A model generated the notes under the pieces. The model was not told the DNA's origin and made no database searches. It saw nothing but the letters and a program-made list of their open reading frames with translations. This document shows positions 43,862 to 55,814 of a stretch of DNA of 64,000 nucleotides, in pieces. Origin of the DNA: DDH964 sp963763205 (GTDB lineage: Bacteria > Desulfobacterota > Desulfuromonadia > Desulfuromonadales > DDH964); NCBI GenBank assembly GCA_963763205.1, contig CAVXNQ010000002.1:1-64000 (forward strand), read 5' to 3'. The position numbers and the translations under genes were made by a program. The stretch's first letter is position 1. Each line of letters begins with the position of its first letter.

Positions 43862-44520
43862 GAAGGACGATCCGCCGCTGGGCGCAGGCCGCCGTCGCCT
43901 CGTCGTGGGTGACGAGGACGATAGTGCGCCCCTGGGCATGAATGGTGGCGAGCAGTTCGAGGATCTCGACGCTGGTGGTGGAGTCGAGCTGGCCGGTCGG
44001 TTCGTCGGCCAGCAGCAGTTGGGGGTCGTTGACCAGCGCCCGGGCCAGCGCCACCCGCTGCTGCTGGCCGCCGGAGAGCTGGTTGGGGCGGAAATGGAGG
44101 CGGTCGCCGAGCCCGACCTGGGTCAGCAGCTGCTTCGGCGCGCTCGCGCAGCACCCGGCCGGGGGTCGGCCCGTAGAGGCCGGGAAGGATGACGTTCTCC
44201 AGCGCCGAGACGTAAGGGACCAGGTAGAAGCTCTGGAAGAGGAAGCCGAGGGTGCGGTTGCGCAGCTCGCTGAGGCGGTCGTCGGGCAGGCCGGCGACGT
44301 CGTCGCCGAGCAGCCGGTAGCGGCCGCCGCTGGGGCGATCGAGCAGTCCGAGGATGTGCAGCAGAGTCGACTTGCCGGAGCCCGACGGCCCCTGCAGGGC
44401 GACGAACTCGCCGCGCTCGATGGTCAGGCTGATCCCCCTGAGGACGGGGATGGTCTGCTCCCCCTGCCGATAGCTGCGGGTGATCTCCTCGAGGGCGATC
44501 AGCGCCCCGGGTCCGTTCAT
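43836..44520 (-). CDS. MacB-type ABC exporter ATPase, one frameshift
   Basis: The ATG at 44520 overlaps the fusion-protein stop as ATGA. Walker A is GPSGSGKST, the Q-loop is FQSFYLVP, and after a frame change at about 44125-44140 come the signature LSGGQQQRVALARAL and Walker B LLLADEPTG with the H-loop VLVTHD. This is the LolD/MacB ATPase family of about 228 residues. It powers an efflux system with the adjacent permease and membrane-fusion protein. The substrate might be a peptide, antibiotic or lipoprotein and cannot be told from sequence. Confidence 0.87.
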
Positions 44521-45755
44521 GGCCTGGCCTTGCCGGCCGGCGCCTGGCCGGGAAGAGTGATCTCCGTCGCCACCTGCTCCCCTTCCTGGAGGCCTCCGGT
44601 CACCTCGCTGTGGGTCAGTCCGGACAGGCCGAGCTGCGGTTTGACCCGGCGCACCGCGCCGTCCGCGGCCTGGACGAAGATCAGCTGCTGGTCGTCGACC
44701 CACTTGAGGGCGGAGTTGGGCACCAGCAGCACGCCGTCCTTCTGCGCGACCACGATCTGCACCTGGGTGGTCATCTCCGGCCGCAGCAGCTGCGCCTGCT
44801 CGGGACTGATGGCGACCAGCGCCTGGTAGTAGACGATATTGTCGCGGATCTCCGGCTCGGGGTAGATGGTCTTGATGGTGCCGTTGAAGGTCTTGCCCGG
44901 GTAGGCGTCGACCCGGAACTCCACCGCCTGCCCCGGCTGCACCTGGCCGACGTCGGTCTCGTCGACGTAGACCCACATCTCCAGCCGCGCGGTGTCGAGG
45001 ACGGTGATCAGGTTGGCGACCTGCAGCCCGGCGACGATGGTCTCCCCTTCCTGGGCGGTGACCTGGCTGACCACGCCGTCGAGGGGGCTGTGGATGGTGG
45101 TGTAGGAGATGCGCACGCGCAGCGCCTCGGCGCCGGCCTGCGCCTGGTCGACGGCCAGGGCGGCCTTCTTGCGGACCTCGGCGAATTCCCCCTGGAGCCG
45201 CTCGACGGTGGCCTGCGCCGCCTGCACCTGGGCGTTCTGGGCGTCGGCCTTCTGCCGGGCGTTGTCGGCCTCGTCGCGGGAGACGAAGCCTTCCTTGAGC
45301 AGCTGTTCCAGGCGCCGGGCGTTGGCGGCGAGGTAGTCCCCCTGGCTGCGCGCGGCGGCCAGATTGGCGACGGCCTCGGCAATCTGCAGCGGATAGACCC
45401 GCTCGACCCGCTGCCGTTCGGCCCGGGCGGAAGCCAGGGCGGCCTCGGCCTCGGCGAGCTGGGCGCGCAGTTCGCGGTTGTCGATGCGCGCCACCAGCTC
45501 CCCCTTCTCGACCCGGTCGCCGACCTTGACCAGCATCTTCTCAATGGTGCCGGTGGCGCGGGTGCCGATCTTGACGATCGCCCCGACCTGGGACTTGATG
45601 ATCCCGGTCTCCTCGAGGACCTTGCGCACCGTGCCGCGGGTCACCGCCTCGGTCTTGAGGACCTTCAGCGGTTTCGTGCGGTGGGCGCTGCGCCACCAGA
45701 AGAAGCCCCCGGCGGCAACGAGCAGCACCAGAATTCCAATCATCCATTTCTTCAT
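44517..45755 (-). CDS. MacA-like periplasmic membrane fusion protein
   Basis: From the ATG at 45755 the 412-residue protein has one N-terminal membrane anchor (MIGILVLLVAAGGFFWW), a biotinyl-lipoyl-like half (VKIGTRATGTIEKMLVKVGD), a long coiled-coil hairpin (about 100-190), the second lipoyl half (YTTIHSPLDGVVSQVTAQEG) and a beta-barrel domain. It should link the inner-membrane ABC transporter to an outer-membrane channel. It overlaps the ATPase gene by four bases. No TolC gene is in the window. Confidence 0.9.
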   Translation of the reverse strand: MKKWMIGILVLLVAAGGFFWWRSAHRTKPLKVLKTEAVTRGTVRKVLEETGIIKSQVGAIVKIGTRATGTIEKMLVKVGDRVEKGELVARIDNRELRAQLAEAEAALASARAERQRVERVYPLQIAEAVANLAAARSQGDYLAANARRLEQLLKEGFVSRDEADNARQKADAQNAQVQAAQATVERLQGEFAEVRKKAALAVDQAQAGAEALRVRISYTTIHSPLDGVVSQVTAQEGETIVAGLQVANLITVLDTARLEMWVYVDETDVGQVQPGQAVEFRVDAYPGKTFNGTIKTIYPEPEIRDNIVYYQALVAISPEQAQLLRPEMTTQVQIVVAQKDGVLLVPNSALKWVDDQQLIFVQAADGAVRRVKPQLGLSGLTHSEVTGGLQEGEQVATEITLPGQAPAGKARP

Positions 45756-46122
45756 CGACAAAACTTTCCCGTGATTTGCAGCAATAAACCGAGAAAAAGC
45801 ATGTGCACCGCAAAGACGCAAAGAACACCAGGCAAGCCAGACCCTTATCCGGAAAGATCCGTCAACCTCTTGGCGTGGGGTCCTTGCCATCAACCAACAG
45901 CAGAATTTCTTTGCGGCCTTTACGGTAATAAGCCAAATGGCGCTAGTTTAAGGTCTTTGCGACGCTGCCGGGGAGTAAACTCGGGACTGTCCCCCGCTTC
46001 ATCGGGGGCTGTCCCAGATGTTTACGCATAGCCCCTCCAGTCCCCAGCCCTGCGCCGGGGACCGGACGGGCCATTATAGTCCGCTCATGCCGGGATGGGA
46101 AGGGTGTAAGGAGAAGCGGTCG
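45756..46122. other. intergenic region with an imperfect hairpin
   Basis: There is no credible gene. GGGACTGTCCCCCG near 45983 pairs imperfectly with CGGGGGCTGTCCC ending near 46015, a GGGACAGTCCC-type repeat. Confidence 0.55.
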
Positions 46123-46974
46123 TTAGCGGCTGGCCGGAGGAATGGTCAGGGTCGCCAGAAAATCCTCCCAGGCGGCAAGGTAGATGGCGCCACCGACCCG
46201 AAAGCAGTCGCTGTGCCCGGCGCCGGCGATCACCACCCGGCGCTTCGGCTGCGGGGCGCGGGCGAAGAGCCGGGCCGACATCGTCGGTGGCACGATGCGG
46301 TCCACTTCCCCCTGGATGATCAGGAGCGGCACCTGCAGGCGGTCGATCTTGGCCAGGTTGTCGTAGGCATGGCCGAGCAGCCAGAACCCGAAAAGGGCGA
46401 AACTGACCGGACGCAGGTGCCAGGCCAGCGCCCGCAGGGAGGTGAAGGCGCTCTCCAGCACCAGCCCCGCCGGCGGCTGTTCGAGAGCCATCTGCAACGC
46501 AATGGCCGACCCCAGCGAGCGACCGTAATAGATCATCCGCGCCGGCTGCCAACCCCGTCCGGCAAGGTAGGCGAGGGCGCCGCGGGCATCCCGGTAGAGG
46601 TCGTCCTCGGCCTGGGCTTCGCCGCTGCTCTGGCCGTAGCCGCGATAGTCGAAGATGAAGACCGGCAGTCCCAGCCGGCGGTTGAAGTAGTCGAGGATGT
46701 CGAGACGGTGGGAGATATTGGCGGCGTTGCCGTGGCAATAGAAGATCAGCGGGCCGGCACTGCGGCCGGGAATGAACCAGCCGTGGAGACGCAGGCCATC
46801 GGCAGCCGGGAACCAGACCTCCTGGTAAGCCATCCCCTGGTCGGACGGCAGGCCCCGGATGTCGGCGCTGCCGTTGAAGATGTAGTGCACCCCCTCGCTG
46901 CAACCGGAGGGCAGCAGGAGCAGCAGAAGCAGGACAACCGCGGTGAGAACCGTCCGCTGGCGCACGCTGGGCAC
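46123..46974 (-). CDS. alpha/beta hydrolase lipoprotein (BEM46/YfhR-like)
   Basis: The 283-residue product starts at a GTG at 46974 with a lipoprotein signal (LLLLPSGC). The hydrolase core has the oxyanion segment IFYCHGNAANISHRLDILDY, the nucleophile elbow YYGRSLGSAIALQ (Ser), an acid in IQGEVDRIVPP (Asp) and His in AGAGHSDCF, so the triad is complete. The order and IFDYRGYGQSSGEA fit the BEM46/YfhR group. It should act in the periplasm or on the inner face of the outer membrane. The substrate is unknown, and there is no operon partner. Confidence 0.85.
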   Translation of the reverse strand: MPSVRQRTVLTAVVLLLLLLLPSGCSEGVHYIFNGSADIRGLPSDQGMAYQEVWFPAADGLRLHGWFIPGRSAGPLIFYCHGNAANISHRLDILDYFNRRLGLPVFIFDYRGYGQSSGEAQAEDDLYRDARGALAYLAGRGWQPARMIYYGRSLGSAIALQMALEQPPAGLVLESAFTSLRALAWHLRPVSFALFGFWLLGHAYDNLAKIDRLQVPLLIIQGEVDRIVPPTMSARLFARAPQPKRRVVIAGAGHSDCFRVGGAIYLAAWEDFLATLTIPPASR

Positions 46975-47052
46975 TTGACCGGTCCCGGAAAGAGGTTTGA
47001 AGATCCTGAATTTATTGGAACAGATCCGGCCCCGAATGCAAGGGGCGGGAGG

Positions 47053-47346
47053 CTACCGTTGCAGATCCGCGCGCAGCGCTCCCACCAGGCAATCGAAGAC
47101 CGCCTCGCGGGTGTCGACGAAGCCGGGCAACTCCCGGTCGAGGATCTCCTCCATCCGGTGCAGCACGCGGCCGTCCGTGATTCCGAGTTCTTCCATCACC
47201 GCCTCGAACATCGGGATCACCTCGTAGAGATCGTTGCGGTCGAAGGGGTGCAGGTCGGGCTTGCCGGTGAATTTCGGCAGGTCCCGCGTCTCCTTCTTGC
47301 GCGGGTAACGGTACTGCAGGTCGGACGGTTTGATTTCGATCTTCAT
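47053..47346 (-). CDS. conserved small protein of unknown function
   Basis: The ATG at 47346 follows GGAGG. The 97-residue product begins MKIEIKPSDLQYRYPRKKET and ends with helices (VFDCLVGALRADLQR). It is soluble, with Pro and charged residues, and has no known motif that I can name. It follows the Cys-tailed gene by 38 bases on the same strand, so the two may form a small operon. Confidence 0.7.
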   Translation of the reverse strand: MKIEIKPSDLQYRYPRKKETRDLPKFTGKPDLHPFDRNDLYEVIPMFEAVMEELGITDGRVLHRMEEILDRELPGFVDTREAVFDCLVGALRADLQR

Positions 47347-47384
47347 AGCGACCTCCGGCTTGCTGCCCAAAATAAAGGCAGCCG

Positions 47385-47636
47385 CTACTCGCATGCGCTG
47401 CAGCCGCCACCCTTGCCGCAGCTCGGCGGACAGACCACCGCCCCCTTCTTTCCAGCGCCCTTGGCCAGCAGCGCCGCCAGGCTGGCAACCGTCACCTGCC
47501 AGCCGCCATCCACCCTCTCCACCCCCTGCAAGAGGCCCCGTTTGACGTGCATCAGGACGTTCAACTCCGTGGTTTCCAGGGACCTGGCCGCTTCGCCGAG
47601 GGAGATCAGGGTTCCGCTCTGCTTCACTTCCGTCAT
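47385..47636 (-). CDS. small helix-turn-helix-like protein with Cys-rich tail
   Basis: The ATG at 47636 follows AAAAAGGAG. The 83-residue product has a MerR/excisionase-like helical segment (LISLGEAARSLETTELNVLM followed by HVKRGLLQGVERVDGGW) and ends CPPSCGKGGGCSACE with four Cys that could bind a metal. This mix suggests a metal- or redox-responsive DNA-binding protein, but that is inference. It is separated from pgl upstream by a terminator. Confidence 0.65.
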   Translation of the reverse strand: MTEVKQSGTLISLGEAARSLETTELNVLMHVKRGLLQGVERVDGGWQVTVASLAALLAKGAGKKGAVVCPPSCGKGGGCSACE

Positions 47637-47660
47637 CGCTGTGCTCCTTTTTCCGGGACA

Positions 47661-47692
47661 AAAAAACCCGCCGGGGAGAAGTCCCCGCGGGC
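47661..47692 (-). terminator. terminator of the sugar/pentose-phosphate operon
   Basis: On the minus strand a GCCCGCGGGGAC/GTCCCCGGCGGG-type stem (imperfect) is followed by six T. It lies 95 bases after the pgl stop. Confidence 0.8.
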
Positions 47693-47786
47693 GGCGCTGC
47701 CGAGCGGCCGGAGACTCGCATTGTCCCCGCCGGTCAAAATAGAACTGGGTCAACAGCATATTCCGCGCCAGCTTGCCCGGCGGTTC

Positions 47787-50024
<2,238 letters not shown>

Positions 50025-50031
50025 GGCCGTC

Positions 50032-51448
50032 TCATTCCTGCTCCCACTCGGTGTGGAAGCTTCCTTCGGCATCGATCCGTTCGTAGGTGTGGGATCCGAA
50101 GTAGTCGCGCTGCGCCTGCACCAGGTTGGTCGGCAGCCGAGCGCTGCGCCAGGCATCGAAATAAGCCAGCGCGGCCATCAGCCCCGGCGCCGGGATGCCG
50201 AGTCGGGCGGCCAGGCCGACCGCCGCCGCCAGGGGCTCGCGGCGCGTTTTCAGGCGCTCGGCAAGTTCCCGGTCGAGGAGCAGGTTGGGCAAGTCGGGGC
50301 GGCGGCGAAAAGCGCCGCGCAGATCCTCCAGCAGGCCGGCGCGGATAATGCAGCCGCCACGCCAGATTCTGGCCACCGCCTCCAGGTCGAGATCGTAGCC
50401 GTAGCGGTCGGACGCCCGCCGCAGCAGGTCCAGGCCCTGGCCGTAGGTGAGCAGGAAAGCCGCTTCCAGCGCCTTTTCCAGGGACTTGAGAATCCCTTCC
50501 GGATGCACCGGGACCGGCGGCGGGTTGCCGCCGAGAAGGGCCGCGACCTCCTGGCGCTCGTCACGCCGGGCGGAGAGGTCGCGCATCAGCACCGCCTGGT
50601 CGATGTTCGGTACCGGGACCTGGAGTTCCAGAGCCTCCTGCGAACTCCACTGACCGGTCCCCTTCTGCCGGGCCGCATCGAGAATCACGTCGACCAGGAA
50701 CCGACCGGTGCGCTCGTCCCGCCGCTCGAGGATGGCGGCGGTGATCTCGACCAGGTAGCCGCTCAAGGGGCCGCCGTTCCAGTCGCGGTAGACCTGGGCC
50801 AGGCGCTCGTTGCTGTAGCCGAGGCCGCGATGCAGGAGGTCGTAGCTCTCGGCGAGGAGCTGCATCAGGCCGTATTCGATGCCGTTGTGGACCATCTTCA
50901 CGTAGTGGCCGGCCGATCCCGGCCCGAGCCAGGTCACGCAGGGTTCGTCGTCGACCCTGGCCGCGGCGGCCGCGAAAATCGGCTGAACCCGATCCCAGGC
51001 CCCCGCGCTGCCGCCGGGCATCAGGCTCGGCCCGTGGCGGGCGCCGGACTCGCCGCCGGAAACGCCGACGCCGAGATAGTGCAGCCCGCGCCGTTCGAAA
51101 TCGGCCAGGCGCCGGTCGGTGTCGGAGAAGTGGGAGTTGCCGCCGTCGATGACCAGGTCGTCCTTCTCCAGCTGCGGCAGCAGTTCGCCGAGGACGGCGT
51201 CGACCGGACGGCCGGCGGGGACCAGCAGCATGATCGCCCGGGGACGCTTGAGCCGCGCCAGGAAGGATTTGCAGGTCGCCGGCGGCCAGGACGTTGTCCT
51301 TCGCCCCTGCCGCGGCCAGCGCACTGACCTTGTCCTGGTCCCGGTCATACCCGGCCACCACGAAGCCGCGCCCGGCCATGTTCAGCAGCAGGTTGCGCCC
51401 CATGACGCCGAGCCCGATCATGCCGATGTCGGCCTGTCTGTCATTCAT
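50032..51448 (-). CDS. gnd: 6-phosphogluconate dehydrogenase (decarboxylating), one frameshift
   Basis: The ATG at 51448 follows AGGGAGAG and overlaps the HAD gene by eight bases. The NADP fingerprint is GMIGLGVMGRNLLLNMAGRG; after a frame change at about 51262-51275 the chain gives DGGNSHFSDTDRR, VSGGESGARHGPSLMPGG, the catalytic Lys segment HYVKMVHNGIEYGLMQLLAE and a long C-terminal domain. Repaired length of about 471 residues matches the long 6PGDH form. It converts 6-phosphogluconate to ribulose-5-phosphate and CO2. Confidence 0.92.
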
Positions 51449-52091
51449 TCTCGTCTCTCCCTGGCAGCTCCTCCGCACCGAGGGCCAGGCCGAAACCGGC
51501 CAGCAGGGCCCGCGTCGGCTTGATCCCGGTATGATGGATGCCGCGAATTCCCAGGCCGTGGGCGACGTCGACGAACATCGCGCGGTCGTCGATATAGATC
51601 GCCTGCTGCGGCTGCGCCTGGGCGACATCGAGGGCCAGGCGGTAGATGTCGGCGTCCGGCTTGCGGACGTGGACGAAGCAGGAGCAGATGAAGGCGTCGA
51701 TAAAATCCGCCAGGCCGAAGCTGCTGATCCGGTGGCTGGTCAGTTCCCGCGCCTCGTTGCTGACCGCCACCAGCTTGAGGCGATAGCGCTCTTTGAGGGT
51801 CCGGACCAGCTCGATCATCTCCGGAAAGGGACGCGACTGGCCGAACATGAAGTCGCGGAAGGCATCCGGGGTAAAAGTCCGCTCCCGGTAGAAGACGGTG
51901 CGCGCCAGGTATTCGCCCAGGCTCAGCTTGCCGACCTCGTAGGTGTCGAAGGTCAGGTGATGGCGTTCGTTGAGTTCTTCGTAATCGATGCCGAAGCGGT
52001 CGGCGGCACGCCGGCGCAGGTGGCGGTCCCAGCCGTTGGTCAGCAGCACGCCGCCGATATCGAGCAACAGGGTGGTCACCGGCTCAGCCAT
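51441..52091 (-). CDS. HAD-superfamily hydrolase with D-x-G first motif
   Basis: The 216-residue protein starts at an ATG overlapping the rpiB stop (TAATG). Motif I is LLLDIGGVLL, with Gly where most HAD phosphatases have the second Asp; motif II is AVSNEA, Lys is in VRKPDAD and motif IV is IYIDDRAMFVDVA. The D-x-G form occurs in the YihX (glucose-1-phosphate phosphatase) and epoxide-hydrolase-like groups. Lying inside a glucose/pentose-phosphate operon, a sugar-phosphate phosphatase role is plausible but not shown. Confidence 0.8.
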   Translation of the reverse strand: MAEPVTTLLLDIGGVLLTNGWDRHLRRRAADRFGIDYEELNERHHLTFDTYEVGKLSLGEYLARTVFYRERTFTPDAFRDFMFGQSRPFPEMIELVRTLKERYRLKLVAVSNEARELTSHRISSFGLADFIDAFICSCFVHVRKPDADIYRLALDVAQAQPQQAIYIDDRAMFVDVAHGLGIRGIHHTGIKPTRALLAGFGLALGAEELPGRDENE

Positions 52092-52570
52092 TACGCTTCC
52101 CTCCCCTCTGCCTTTGCATGAGCTTCCAGCGCGGCGATCTTGGCCAGGCGGCGGCGGTGGCGCGCGGCCCCGGAAAAATCGGCCTGCAGAAAAATCCGCA
52201 TCAAATCGGCCGCCAGCGCCGGGCCGATGACCCGGGCGCCGATGCACATGACGTTCATGGCATCGTGCTCCACCCCCTGGTGGGCCGAGTAGCCGTCGTG
52301 GACCAGCCCGGCCCGCACCCCGGGGATTTTGTTGGCGGCGACCGAGGCACCGATGCCGCTGCCGCACAAGGCAATGCCGCGCTCGATCTCGCCGGCGGCC
52401 ACCGCCCGCGCCAGCGGGATGACGAAGTCGGGATAGTCGTCTTCCGGCGCCAGCTCGCCGGCCCCGAAATCGACCACCTGGTAGCCCAGCCGGCGCAGTT
52501 CTTCGGCCAGTTCCCGTTTCATCTCGAAGCCGCCATGATCGGCGGCCAGGCCGACCCGCCGGTCCTGCAT
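52091..52570 (-). CDS. rpiB: ribose-5-phosphate isomerase B
   Basis: The ATG at 52570 lies three bases after the transaldolase stop, with GGAAGGG upstream. The 159-residue protein starts RVGLAADHGGFEMKRELAE and contains the catalytic Cys region GIALCGSGIGASVAANKIPG and HDAMNVMCIGARVIG of the RpiB/LacAB family. It interconverts ribose-5-phosphate and ribulose-5-phosphate. Position between transaldolase and the HAD gene, with a one-base overlap to the latter, supports coupled expression. Confidence 0.93.
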   Translation of the reverse strand: MQDRRVGLAADHGGFEMKRELAEELRRLGYQVVDFGAGELAPEDDYPDFVIPLARAVAAGEIERGIALCGSGIGASVAANKIPGVRAGLVHDGYSAHQGVEHDAMNVMCIGARVIGPALAADLMRIFLQADFSGAARHRRRLAKIAALEAHAKAEGREA

Positions 52571-52574
52571 AACG

Positions 52575-53710
52575 CTACAGCCCTTCCTGCAAAAAGCGGT
52601 CGCGCTTGGCCGCAAGGCCCTCCAGCAGCGAGGTAGAAGGCGTCGGCGAACTTGCGTACCCCCTCCACTTCCAGGCGGTCGGTCACCACCTGCCGGTCGA
52701 TGCCGAGCTCGGCCAGCGCGGCGAAGAGCGGTTCGGCCTGGTCGAGGTCCGCGCCGATCGTCTCTTTGACGTTGCCGTGGTCGGCGAAGGCGCGCAGGGT
52801 TTCTTCCGGCATGGTGTTGACCGTGTCCCGACCGATCAGTTCCTGCACGTACTTGATGTCGCTGTACGCGGGGTCCTTGGTGCTGGTGCTCCCCCAGAGC
52901 AGCCGCTGCACCCGGGCCGCCGTGCGCCTGCAGGGCCTGGAAACGGGGAGCGGCGAATATCTCGCCGAAGGCCTGGTAGGCGAGACGGGCGTTGGCCACG
53001 GCGGCTCGGCCGCGCAGCGCCCCGGGCTCCTCCCCCGGACCTTTTCCGCCGCCGCTCCGAAGCTCGTCGAGGCGATTGTCGATCATCACGTCGACGCGGC
53101 TGACGAAGAAGCTGGCTACTGAGGCGATCGCCCCGATCGGCTGTCCGGCGGCCAGGCGTCTCTCCAGTCCCTTAAGATAGGCCTCCATCACCTGACGGTA
53201 GCGCGGGACCGAGAAGAGCAGGGTGACGTTGACGTTGACCCCCGCCGCGGTCAGCTCCTCGATGGCCGTCAGCCCGGGGAGGGTGGCGGGAACCTTGATC
53301 ATCACGTTGGGGCGGTTCAGGCTGGCGAAGAGCCGGGTCGCCTCGGCGATGGTCGCAGCGCTGTCGAAAGCGAGATCGGGACTGACCTCGAGACTGACGA
53401 AACCGTCGCCCCCCGCGAAGCAGTCGAAGACCGGGCGCAGCAGGTCGGCGGCGGACGCGATGTCCTCCAGGGCCAGGGCGAAGAAGAGCTGCCGGGGCTC
53501 GCGCAGACCGCGGGCCAGCAGGTCCTTCAGCGGCCCATCGTAGCGTTCCCCTTCGGCCAGGGCCTTCTGGAAAATGGAGGGGTTGGAGGTCACCCCGCAC
53601 AGTCCCTCGTCGATCAGCTCCTTCAGGTGCCCGGTGGCGAGCAGCTCGCGGCTGAGGTTGTCGAGCCAGGGGCTCTGGCCGGCTTTTCTGAGTTCCTGCA
53701 GACGGGTCAT
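52575..53710 (-). CDS. tal: transaldolase, two frameshifts
   Basis: The gene starts MTRLQELRKAGQSPWLDNLS at 53710. Schiff-base Lys lies in NRPNVMIKVPATLPGLTAIE, and GVNVNVTLLFSVPRYRQVME follows. The frame shifts at about 52910-52925 and again at about 52620-52630, and the chain ends LAAKRDRFLQEGL at 52575. Repaired length of about 377 residues fits the actinobacterial/cyanobacterial-type transaldolase (around 370) rather than short TalC. It moves dihydroxyacetone units between sugar phosphates in the non-oxidative pentose-phosphate branch. Confidence 0.9.
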
Positions 53711-53734
53711 GGTCGGATTCCTTTCCGGGGCCGC

Positions 53735-55814
53735 TCAGGCGCGACCCAGACGTTTCCGGGCCGCGGCGACGACGGCTGCGGAAGTGATGCCGAACTTTTC
53801 GAGGTTGACCTCGCCGGGCGCCGAAGCACCGAAGCGGTCGATGCCGATAGCCACCCCATCCCGGCCGACATACCGCTCCCAGCCGAAGGTTGCGGCCGCC
53901 TCGATGGATATCCGCGCGCCGATCCGCGGCGGCAGGACATGGTCGCGGTAGGCCTGGGGCTGGGCGGCGAAGAGCTCCCAGCTGGGCATGCTCACCACCC
54001 GTGCCGGGATCCCCTGGCCGGTGAGTTCCGCCTGCGCCGCCAGGGCGACATGGACCTCGGCGCCGCTGGCGATGAGGATCAGCTCCGGCGTCGCCTGTCC
54101 CGGCGGGTCGGCGAGGATGTAGGCTCCCTGCTTCAGCCCCGCCGCCGGAGCGAGCCGCTCCCGGTCGAGGACCGGCAGGTTCTGGCGGGAGAAAACCAGC
54201 GCCACCGGCCCCTCCCGGATCGTCATCGCCACCTGCCAGGCCACGGCGGTCTCGTTGGCGTCGGCGGGACGGATGACGGTCAGGTTGGGCATCGCCCGCA
54301 GGCTCGCCAAGTGCTCGATCGGCTGATGGGTCGGTCCGTCCTCCCCGAGCGCCACCGAATCGTGGGTGAAGACGTACTTGACGGCCAGGCGGCTGAGCGC
54401 CGCCAGGCGCAGCGCCGGCCGCAGGTAGTCGGAGAAGATGAAGAAGGTGGCCCCGAAGGGGATGATGCCGCCGTGGGCGGCCAGGCCGTTGAGGATGCCG
54501 CCCATGGCGTGCTCGCGCACGCCGAAGGCGAAGTTCGCGCCGCGGTAGTTCCAGTCGCCGCCGGGCGAGCCCGCGACGCTGTCATCGCCGCTGCCGGGGC
54601 GCTGGAAGCTCCCCCGCCCCTTGAGGACGGTCTTGGTCGAGGGGTCGAGATCGGCCGAGCCGCCGATCAGGTTGCCGACTTTTGCGGCGATGGCGTTGAG
54701 CACCTCGCCGCCGGCGCTGCGGGTGGCGATGCGGCTTGTGGTCGGCGGTGTAGACGGGCAGTTCGTCGTCCCACCCCGGCGGCAGCTCGCCGGACTGGAA
54801 ACGCCGCCACTCGGCGTACTCGTCAGGATAGGCCGCAGCGTAGGCATTTTGCAGCTCGTCCCACTTGAGCTCCAACAGCCGCCCGGCATCGACGGCCTGG
54901 CGGAAACGGGAGAGGGCGTCCTCCGGGATGTGGAAGGTCGGCTCCAGCGGCCAGCCGAGGTTTTCCTTGGTGGCCGTCACCTCCTCCCTGCCGAGGGGAG
55001 AACCGTGGGCCTCGAAACTGTCCTGCTTGTGGGGACTGCCGAAGCCGATGTGGGTGCGCACCACGATCAGCGAGGGTCGGGCCGCCTCCCCCTTGGCCCG
55101 GTTCAGGGCCTGGTGGACCGCCTCGACGGCGTTGCCGTCCTCGACCCGGAGGACCTGCCAACCGTAGGCGGCGAAGCGTTCGCCGACCTCCTCGGTGAAG
55201 GTGATGCGGGTGGCGGCGGCCAGCGAGACCAGATTGTCATCGTAAAGCAGGATCAGCTTGCCGAGTCCCAGGTGGCCGGCCAGGGAGGCGGCCTCGGCGG
55301 CCACCCCCTCCATCAGGTCGCCGTCGCTGCACAGGCCGTAGGTGAAATGGTCCACCAGCGGCAGGCCCGGGCGATTGAAGCGGGCGGCGAGCCAGGCCTC
55401 GGCCATGGCCAGCCCCACGGCGTTGGCGACCCCCTGGCCGAGGGGCCCGGTGGTGACCTCGACGCCGGGCGTCTCGCCCCGCTCCGGATGGCCCGGGGCG
55501 GCGCTCCCCCACTGCCGGAAGCGCTTGAGTTCGGCCAGCGGCAGGTCGTAGCCGGTCAGGTGCAGCAGGGCATAGAGCAGGGCGCTGCCGTGGCCGGCGG
55601 AGAGGACGAAGCGGTCGCGGTCGGCCCAGGCGGGGTTCTGCGGGTTGCAGCGCAGGTGGCGGGTCCACAGGGTGTAGGCCATGGCCGCCGCCCCCATCGG
55701 CAGCCCCGGATGTCCCGAATCGGCCTGTTCGACCATGTCGACGGCGAGCATGCGGATGGTGTTGATGCACAAAAGATCCAGATCCGGGGCCGAAGAGTTC
55801 TGAAGTTCCTTCAT
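53735..55814 (-). CDS. tkt: transketolase, one frameshift
   Basis: The ATG at 55814 follows AAAAGGAG and overlaps the glucokinase stop as ATGA. The thiamine-diphosphate part has DSGHPGLPMGAAAMAYTLW, TTGPLGQGVANAVGLA and the GDG motif SDGDLMEGVAAEAASLAG. The frame shifts at about 54730-54740, after which come GVREHAMGGILNGLAAHGG and FTHDSVALGEDGPTHQPIEH. Repaired length of about 692 residues is slightly above the usual 660. It exchanges two-carbon units between pentose and hexose phosphates. Confidence 0.92.
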
